From assembly GCA_009846005.1 (NCBI GenBank), contig VXYL01000070.1:134947-198946 (forward strand): DNA of 64,000 nt, written 5' to 3'. The notes beneath the pieces were generated by a model. That model did no database searches. It was given only the letters and a program-made list of their open reading frames with translations, and was not told the origin of the DNA. The DNA is from Gammaproteobacteria bacterium. Lineage in GTDB: Bacteria; Pseudomonadota; Gammaproteobacteria; Pseudomonadales; Azotimanducaceae. Below, piece after piece: positions 58,480 through 64,000 of this stretch (position 1 is its first letter; each line of letters starts with the position of its first letter). The position numbers and the translations under genes are program-made.

Positions 58480-58806
58480 TCACCTGAACACGCCACGTAC
58501 GGAACCCTTGGACGCGGTTACTTCGAAGTAGACGTCGGCCTCTGCCAACGCGACGGTGAGCTGTCGCAATTCACGTAGGTCGAAGCGTATGAGCACCGGA
58601 ATTTCCTGTTTGCTCGAAGGTCGCTGGCCGTTCTTGCTGACGGGCTTACCGACCAAAATCTGCCGCGAGGTCAGCCCTGTGGCCCTGTTGGGCGCCTTGA
58701 CGATTTGACCAGTCCCTTAAGAGCCGACACCTTCTTGATCGATGGGTTGTCCGCGATCGCGACTTGGTAAGCTCGCTCACGATCCGTGTCACCGTTCCCC
58801 CGTACA
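58480..58806 (-). pseudogene. decayed hypothetical gene
   Basis: On the minus strand GDTDRERAYQVAIADNPSIKKVSALKGL is followed, after a frame change near 58710, by TGQIVKAPNRATGLTSRQIL, then KNGQRPSSKQEIPVLIRFDL and AEADVYFEVTASKGSVRGVFR to the stop at 58480. No start codon is present in either piece (a TGA precedes the first). It reads as a broken gene of unknown family. A flanking 150-bp stretch (58331-58479) holds nothing recognisable. Confidence 0.4.
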
Positions 58807-58995
58807 CGGCAGTCTCACTCCCTCATCTGTAAGGAGTTCCCATACAGCCCTCCCACGTGCTAGCTCGCGGGTCCGTGTTGTCGATCACGTCATTCGCCCG
58901 GACGAAGCGCGGCGATTTGGGAGTTCCGAGCGGCTCCAACAATCCAATCGACTCGACCCGTTTTCTTGCTACTCCGGAATCGATACGGCTCGTCT

Positions 58996-59211
58996 CTATG
59001 GATGTCGCGAGTCGGCCTGCACATCTCGCCACTCTCCACACCAGTCCCCCGGCGAGGTGCGGGGATGTGCCTGCAAGGTGAAACGATCTGCGAGCGGGGT
59101 TGGTGGGTAGCGATGGCAAAGGCCGGTGTTCTTTCGCCGACCCGATCCGTCGCCTTCGGGGGTGTGTTGCCAATACCGGCACGTTTGGCAGGACGGAGGG
59201 TTGTTCTTCAT
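58996..59211 (-). CDS. small Cys-rich (zinc-finger-like) protein
   Basis: A 71-aa protein from ATG 59211 with four conserved-looking cysteines: CQTCRYWQH near residue 7, GLCHRYPP and DWCGEWRDV. The pattern CxxCRYW...G-CHRYPP...DWCGEW is that of small zinc-binding proteins common in phages and mobile islands; function unknown. The frame is open upstream to 59289. No clear RBS is seen. Confidence 0.55.
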   Translation of the reverse strand: MKNNPPSCQTCRYWQHTPEGDGSGRRKNTGLCHRYPPTPLADRFTLQAHPRTSPGDWCGEWRDVQADSRHP

Positions 59212-59663
59212 ATCTTGGGCCAAGTGTACTGCTTGGGAATATCTTGCTAGCTGTTGTATGGGAGGGCAACCGGGGGCGGAGGCGGGCAACGTCCAACGGT
59301 GCCCCGGTTGACCTAGCGCGTGACCGTTTCGACGACTGCCTGGAATATACCCGGGGCGAGGACATCGACGGCAACACAGCGACTGTCTGCCAACCGGCTC
59401 TCGACCCGGGGGTTCGACCGAGGCCCAAGCGTGCAGTAGAGTCCGCGCCTTCCTTTGGGAAGGCAGGTTACGAACAGATGGGGCAACTCAGCCCGCGCAG
59501 GGAAGTCGAGGGGGCATGGCCGACAGTCGTCGAGATACTTCGGCTCAAAGGCCTGGACGATGCGCTTCGGGTTCTTTAACAAGCGGACATCGAACTGGAT
59601 GAGACGGGCGACGACGGCTGGGGCAACGCGATCTGGACCGCGTACCTGCGTATTCCTCCGGCC
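59212..59663. other. region upstream of the Abi gene with interrupted frame
   Basis: From ATG 59478 a plus frame (MGQLSPRREVEGAWPTVVEIL, then KGLDDALRVL) runs into TAA 59577-59579 and then continues in frame into the Abi gene (QADIELDETGDDGWGNAIW, then TAYLRIPPAMFVRI). It may be the original 5' end of that gene. On the minus strand a frame 59313-59696 is open but overlaps this and was rejected. Nothing else is seen. Confidence 0.35.
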
Positions 59664-60731
59664 ATGTTCGTCCGAATTGAAGGGAAGCGCGAACAAGTGG
59701 AGGATCTGATCCGGGCGAACCTGGAAACAGTGCTCGGGGCGGAAGCCGGGTTTCTGGTCAACGTCGAGATTGCCCTCTTGAGGCCATCGCGACCGGGTTC
59801 AACGATTCCCGACGGAAGGATCAGCAGGCGAACTCAAGCGGCTATTCTCGACGAGATGCGGGCGCGGGGAACGGTCTGGAACGGCGCGCTCGACGACATG
59901 GAATTCCTCGGCCGGATATTCGACTTGAAGTCGATGCCGTCGCACGACTCCAGGTTCGACACCGCCGAGGGGGACATCTGGCAGCACCGTTTCAACAATG
60001 ACGACTGGCCCCAAGACTGGGTCTTCACGGACGAGCGCTTCGGGCTCTACGACTTGGAACAGGGGACATTTCTGAAGTTCGTTGCCGAGGTGTTGCACCC
60101 CGGGGTCCGGATCGACGCAACTGAGCAGGCGCAGCTCGCGATCGCCTTCAATGACCACCTGGGGAATGGTGGCTGGCAACTTGTCGAGGACATGGTTCTC
60201 GACGGTCGCCCAACGTACGTTGCGGAAAGAAAGGTCCATGGGCTCGGAAACTCGGTTCGACGGATCAAGGCGGTCGCTGCGTCTCTCGGCTCCGGCAACC
60301 TATACGAGGATCTCCGACGTCTCGAGCACATCGGAGACACAGAGCCCGGAGAGGCGATTGGATTGGCGAAGGAGATAGTAGAGAGTTGCTGCAAGCTCAT
60401 CCTTGACGACAGGAACGTGCCATACCCGGAGACCGCCGACATTCCGAAGCTCTTGAAGTTGCTTCGCGGTGAGATCGAGATCATGCCCCAAGGCATCCGT
60501 GAGACCGCAAAAGCCTCGAACGAAATACGCGACGTGCTGACGAGCCTCGGGAAAATAGCCCATGCACTCGGCCCTATACGCAACGCCTACGGGAAGGGCC
60601 ACGGGAGGGGACGGAACTTCAAGGGTCTAGAACCGCGCCATGCGCGGCTAGCCATCGGTGCCGCAAGCACGTTCGTGGATTTCGTGCTCGATCGCCATCG
60701 AGACCTCGCAACAAGACAAAGACAAAACTGA
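59664..60731 (+). CDS. AbiJ-type / Abi_C-domain abortive-infection protein
   Basis: A 355-aa protein related to abortive-infection effectors. Residues about 50-190 match the AbiJ N-terminal domain pattern: RRTQAAILDEMRARGTVWNGALDDMEFLGRIFDLKSMPSHDSRF, then EGDIWQHRFNNDDWPQDWVFTDERFGLYD, LHPGVR and GGWQLVED. Residues about 215-350 form the Abi_C domain: LAKEIVESCCKLILDD, RNAYGKGHGRGRNF and RHARLAIGAASTFVDFVLDRHRD. Abi_C proteins are HEPN-type RNases; the RNAYGKGH motif fits Rx4-6H. ATG 59664 is the first start after an in-frame TAA; the gene may have been longer. Confidence 0.8.
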   Translation: MFVRIEGKREQVEDLIRANLETVLGAEAGFLVNVEIALLRPSRPGSTIPDGRISRRTQAAILDEMRARGTVWNGALDDMEFLGRIFDLKSMPSHDSRFDTAEGDIWQHRFNNDDWPQDWVFTDERFGLYDLEQGTFLKFVAEVLHPGVRIDATEQAQLAIAFNDHLGNGGWQLVEDMVLDGRPTYVAERKVHGLGNSVRRIKAVAASLGSGNLYEDLRRLEHIGDTEPGEAIGLAKEIVESCCKLILDDRNVPYPETADIPKLLKLLRGEIEIMPQGIRETAKASNEIRDVLTSLGKIAHALGPIRNAYGKGHGRGRNFKGLEPRHARLAIGAASTFVDFVLDRHRDLATRQRQN

Positions 60732-61042
60732 ACGTGTATGGGCCACCCGCCCGTCCGCTTGACGCTGTGGACAGTGACTAGAAGCGGAGAACGGGCGATT
60801 GTCCGGAAATCCGAACGGATGCCGAGTCGAGTCGTTCCGCACGGCTAGTGCTGGACGGTCGAGGGAACCGTTGCCGCGTCCGGATAGGTGTAGAAGTAGA
60901 CTGCTGCGAGCCTGCGGGATCGACTCCAACTCGGTCACCGGACGCAGTTTGCCGTTACTCATCGTGGCATCGTGGCACACTTGGATATTCCGCTGAACAG
61001 AGAAAGCGGGGTTCGGTGGAATGGGCAGGAGGTTTCAAGCGA
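60732..61042. other. 311-bp gap before HEPN gene, no gene seen
   Basis: No convincing coding frame. It has GC-rich inverted segments near 60785-60830 (TTGTCCGGAAATCCGAACGG) and a good SD (GGAGG) at the right end for the HEPN gene; a promoter for the HEPN/HNH/membrane-protein run would be expected here. Confidence 0.35.
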
Positions 61043-61768
61043 ATGAAGGACAGCGAAGCCAAGACGGAGGTGCTGCTCGAGCGGCATCGCGAGGTCTGGG
61101 ATCACAGCCAGCCGTTTCTCGATCAGCGCAACGGCGGACTTGCTCTTCGCACGTACCGTGCCGTAACTTGGCTTCACCGGGCACGCGATGAACCGGGGGA
61201 CCACTTCGCGGCGTTCCTGTTGTATTGGGTCGCCTTCAACGCACTCTATGGAGCGCTACCGGCCGAACCCGATGCCAGAGAGAGAAAAGCCTGGCGGTCG
61301 TACTTCGAGCGGCTATTAGCCAACGACCGGGCGAGGCGGTCGATTCACGACGTGCTGCGCCGGCTGGAGCGGCCCATCGCCGTCCTCATGACCGACGAAC
61401 TCGCATATCCGCCGACATTGAGACCTGGCAGCGGGTTCGCCGATGGGCTCGATCGGGGGGCGGGTCGGGTACGCCAAGCGCTGAAGAGCACGACTGGCAC
61501 GGACTTCGTTTTGCTGGAGGTCTTCAGTCGCCTCTACAACGTACGGAACTGGTTGATACACGGGCGGATCGCTTGGAAGAGTCGAATCATGGGGGACTGC
61601 GTAACGGCTGGCACGGACGTGATGACCCGTCTGATCCCCGCGTTGGTCGAAGTCATGCTCGGAGAGGCGTGGCCGGACGAATGGGAGGAACCCCGGTATT
61701 CCCCCGATGTGTACGAAGGAACAACGACGCCAAAGGAGATTCCGGCTATCGGCGGAGGCTTGGAATAG
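61043..61768 (+). CDS. HEPN-domain protein
   Basis: A 241-aa protein with a C-terminal HEPN-type motif RNWLIH at 168-173 in the helix LLEVFSRLYNVRNWLIHGRIAWKSR (Rx4H), the catalytic motif of HEPN ribonucleases. The N-terminal helix ends FAAFLLYWVAFNALYGALP, as in other stand-alone HEPN proteins of defence loci. ATG 61043 follows GGAGG. It lies 80 bp before the HNH gene on the same strand and 311 bp after the Abi gene. Confidence 0.75.
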   Translation: MKDSEAKTEVLLERHREVWDHSQPFLDQRNGGLALRTYRAVTWLHRARDEPGDHFAAFLLYWVAFNALYGALPAEPDARERKAWRSYFERLLANDRARRSIHDVLRRLERPIAVLMTDELAYPPTLRPGSGFADGLDRGAGRVRQALKSTTGTDFVLLEVFSRLYNVRNWLIHGRIAWKSRIMGDCVTAGTDVMTRLIPALVEVMLGEAWPDEWEEPRYSPDVYEGTTTPKEIPAIGGGLE

Positions 61769-61848
61769 GGGCGTCGCGTTAGAAATCCCGGGCTTCTCCG
61801 GGGGTGTACAAAGACCACGGTTCGTCGAATCTGCGTAGGGAAAAGCGT

Positions 61849-62691
61849 ATGAAGATCGGTGCTCTCGTTAAGAGATTCATTCCGGGTATCGTCCACCATT
61901 GCGAAACTGGGGACCACGCGGAACTGGACAGGCTGTTCGACCCGCGCTACGCCAAGCGCGTCCTGGGGATAAACTACCCCTTCTTTCGCGAAGCCGAGAT
62001 GGTCCCCGCATCAGAGAACAGGCGGTACTGGAAGGACTCATACGTCGTGTGCGGTCTGGCGGTTAGAACGACGAGTCAATGGTTCGAGAGCAACCGCGAC
62101 CCCTTCGAGCAGTACCTGCTGGACAAGGGAATCGCCACCGAAGCCGACCTTGCGGATCTCGGGAACGTATCGTCACGGCAGGGCAGCGACGATGCGAAGC
62201 GAAGTCCGGCGGGACGGGCAAACACGCGCTACAAGGGCAACGCGATCGGGAACGCGCAGAACTACCTAGTGCGGAACATACTGAGCAACCTGGGCGAGGA
62301 GTCCTTCGGGGAGTCAGCCTGGGAGAAGACCAAGGAGCGTTTCGGCCAGCGGTGCGTCTATTGCGGAACCGGGGAAGAGCTGGTCATGGACCACGCCGTG
62401 CCGATCAACCGCACCTCTCTTGGCGAGCACCGCCTCGGGAATCTCGTTCCGAGTTGCCGTAAGTGCAACTCGCGGAAGTCGGACGACGGGTACCGCGAGT
62501 TCCTTGGCGACGATAGCGATCGGATCGAAGCGATTGAACGCCATATGGAAGAGGAGGAATACGTGCCGCTCGGCGACAACTGCGTCGTGCGCATGATTCT
62601 GGATCTGGCCCACGAGGAAGTTGCCAAGGTTGCGGATAGGTATGTCGTGGTACTCAACTCGGTGCTCGAGGGCCGCTCAGGTTCGACGTGA
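61849..62691 (+). CDS. HNH endonuclease-domain protein
   Basis: A 280-aa protein with a C-terminal HNH nuclease: CVYCGTGEELVMDHAVPINR (residues 169-188; DH at 181-182), LGNLVPSCRKCNSRKSDD (Asn198, CRKC 203-206), giving the zinc/cysteine pairs and the His-Asn-type active site. The N-terminal 165 aa (IPGIVHHCETGDHAELDRLF to TKERFGQR) are unlike common HNH toxins and may sense a target. The stop overlaps the start of a membrane protein gene in GTGA, so both are made together. Confidence 0.85.
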   Translation: MKIGALVKRFIPGIVHHCETGDHAELDRLFDPRYAKRVLGINYPFFREAEMVPASENRRYWKDSYVVCGLAVRTTSQWFESNRDPFEQYLLDKGIATEADLADLGNVSSRQGSDDAKRSPAGRANTRYKGNAIGNAQNYLVRNILSNLGEESFGESAWEKTKERFGQRCVYCGTGEELVMDHAVPINRTSLGEHRLGNLVPSCRKCNSRKSDDGYREFLGDDSDRIEAIERHMEEEEYVPLGDNCVVRMILDLAHEEVAKVADRYVVVLNSVLEGRSGST

Positions 62692-64000
62692 ACCAATCTT
62701 CGTTACCGCGCCCCATGCCCGTCCGGTGGACGTTCGAGGAACTGCAACCAGCGCATGTCGCGGCAGGTCTCGGCGCAGCTGACCGTGAGTTCCTGTCGGT
62801 CTGCCTCGGCATCTTCGACGATGCCGCGTTGATGAATCAGCTGAAGCTCGCCGCCAAGAAAGGGATCAAGTTCGCCAAGGCGGGCGGGATACCCCTCCCG
62901 GACCTCGATACGGAGGTGCGGCACGCCGCGGACCGGTGGCGCGACCAACAGCTGACCTGCAACCACCTCCGGGCAGTTCTCTGGATCAGGCTCCAGAGCG
63001 CCTTTGCCATCGACCCGAATGCCACCCGATCCGTGCGCGGATGCGAACGACTCGCGGACGACCTGGTCGCCGCCGCCTTGAGGGTTCCCCCAGACGGTCT
63101 GTCAAAAAAAGTGCGAAGGGGGATCTCGACATCGTTCCGCTGCGCACGGGAAAAGCTCCAGGGGAACTCGAGCAGCTCGCGAGACCTCCCCGAGAACGAC
63201 GAAGTGCCAACAACCCTCGGAACCCTCGCTGCCCCCTTGTTAGTGGAGATGGTCGGAAACGCGTTGGGCGAGAAATCCAAGATGCCGCAAGAGGATAGGG
63301 ACCGCTTCGTCGCCGAGACCGCCGCGAGACTCAGTGAGGACGAGAGACAGGTGTTTCTGGGTGAGCTCAGTGGCCCGGACTTTGATCGCGCGCTGAGGAA
63401 TTGGATTGCCGCTGGCGGCGTCTACGGCGCAGTCGGCGGAGCCGTGGCTGTATCCGGGTTTGCCCCCTACATCCTAGCCGCACAGGCCTCGGCATTCGTT
63501 CCGTTCGTCAGCGGCCCTGCTTTGGTCTCCCTTCTCTCCGTTCTAACCAACCCCCTAATCATCTTGGCAGTGGTCGGCGGGTTCGGCTACCACTGGGCAC
63601 AATCTGCCAATAAACAAGCCGCCGCCAAGGTAGCGTTGCACGTGATCTCGCTCCTCGCCTGCGACGGGATCGGGCGTTCTCGCGTTTCCCTTGAGGAACT
63701 GGTGGCGAGCTTCGCCAAGATACCCGATCTCCCGGAGGACGTCTTCGGGAGCCCGCGGGAACGGAGAAGCTGCCTAGCGCGTTGGCGTGAACTCGACTCG
63801 GTTTCCCAACCTGCTCCCAGAAGCAAACGTCCTGTCGTCGCCGACGACTGGGAGAGTACCGGTGTCAACCGCGCCAGCGTGGGTGTCGCTGCCGTATCAG
63901 TGGGCGACCTCCTCTACTCCCTTGCGGCCATCGACCCCGATGTGGTTGCCGCCGCAGACTTCTCCAGCAGCGGCGAAATCGAGGACTCCTTCGACTTCGC
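62688..64000 (+). CDS. two-pass membrane protein coupled to HNH nuclease (partial)
   Basis: The frame is open from GTG 62688 (overlapping the HNH stop by 4 bp) to the window end, at least 437 codons; the C-terminus is missing. Residues about 237-285 and 288-302 are hydrophobic (WIAAGGVYGAVGGAVAVSGFAPYILAAQ and NPLIILAVVGGFGYHWA, shown in part), giving two membrane segments between a soluble N-terminal domain with basic helices and a C-terminal soluble part (KVALHVISLLACDGIG, LEELVASFAKIPD). No family is recognised. Codon A7 at 63104-63110 is a possible frameshift site. It is probably a partner of the HNH protein in a defence-type module. Confidence 0.75.
   Translation, partial: MNQSSLPRPMPVRWTFEELQPAHVAAGLGAADREFLSVCLGIFDDAALMNQLKLAAKKGIKFAKAGGIPLPDLDTEVRHAADRWRDQQLTCNHLRAVLWIRLQSAFAIDPNATRSVRGCERLADDLVAAALRVPPDGLSKKVRRGISTSFRCAREKLQGNSSSSRDLPENDEVPTTLGTLAAPLLVEMVGNALGEKSKMPQEDRDRFVAETAARLSEDERQVFLGELSGPDFDRALRNWIAAGGVYGAVGGAVAVSGFAPYILAAQASAFVPFVSGPALVSLLSVLTNPLIILAVVGGFGYHWAQSANKQAAAKVALHVISLLACDGIGRSRVSLEELVASFAKIPDLPEDVFGSPRERRSCLARWRELDSVSQPAPRSKRPVVADDWESTGVNRASVGVAAVSVGDLLYSLAAIDPDVVAAADFSSSGEIEDSFDF

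Noticed and set aside
59313-59696. A minus-strand frame of 127 aa overlapping the Abi 5' region
   Set aside because: Looks partly protein-like but conflicts with the plus frame that continues into the Abi gene; no SD or family match.

Overview
The window reads as chromosomal DNA from a high-GC Gammaproteobacterium, probably an uncultured marine or host-associated lineage. Gammaproteobacterial housekeeping blocks are recognisable: nrdR-ribD-nusB-thiL-pgpA, rpsF-rpsR-rplI-dnaB-radA, rnr-rlmB and mlaA. The lifestyle is inferred from the accessory genes: four phytanoyl-CoA-dioxygenase-like proteins, two TauD-like dioxygenases, two CaiB/BaiF CoA-transferases, a 2-hydroxyacyl-CoA-lyase-like enzyme and two metal-dependent amidohydrolases.

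Layout. 1-2.2 kb: end of a surface-polysaccharide locus (wecB-like epimerase, ABC ATPase, ABC permease). 2.4-16 kb: housekeeping genes and a tRNA-Leu. 16-31 kb: dioxygenases, amidohydrolases, a 2-hydroxyacyl-CoA-lyase/VOC/SSS-symporter operon, a phosphatase/macro-domain/gamma-glutamylcyclotransferase cassette, an aldo-keto reductase, an MFS transporter and a Uma2-type nuclease. 31-36.8 kb: small unknown proteins, an ECF sigma factor fused to acetyltransferase-like and SCP2-like domains, an HpcH/HpaI aldolase and a DUF2332 protein coupled to an acyl-CoA carboxylase beta subunit. 38.4-40.2 kb: a Fic protein followed by a RelE/Xre toxin-antitoxin pair. 40-46 kb: a methyltransferase and an acyl-CoA operon (CaiB, SDR, LLM oxidoreductase, CaiB), then a glutathione peroxidase whose catalytic position is an in-frame TGA followed by a SECIS-like hairpin. 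46-54.8 kb: two more PhyH-like enzymes, a VapBC-type pair, an ankyrin protein, tandem exported helical-repeat paralogues and an amidohydrolase. 54.8-64 kb: a conflict/defence-like island with an Nmad3 protein, an AbiJ/Abi_C protein, a HEPN protein, and an HNH nuclease translationally coupled to a two-pass membrane protein that runs off the window, interspersed with decayed genes.

A family of 25-nt palindromic repeats is scattered between genes from 11 to 49 kb; four times it occurs as inverted doublets about 75 bp long.

The most notable items are the likely selenocysteine glutathione peroxidase, the sigma-acetyltransferase fusion, the HNH/membrane-protein module with its HEPN and Abi neighbours, and the palindromic doublets. 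The phytanoyl-CoA dioxygenases, 2-hydroxyacyl-CoA lyase and CoA-transferases could together form an alpha-oxidation-like route, but this is inference from family membership and proximity.
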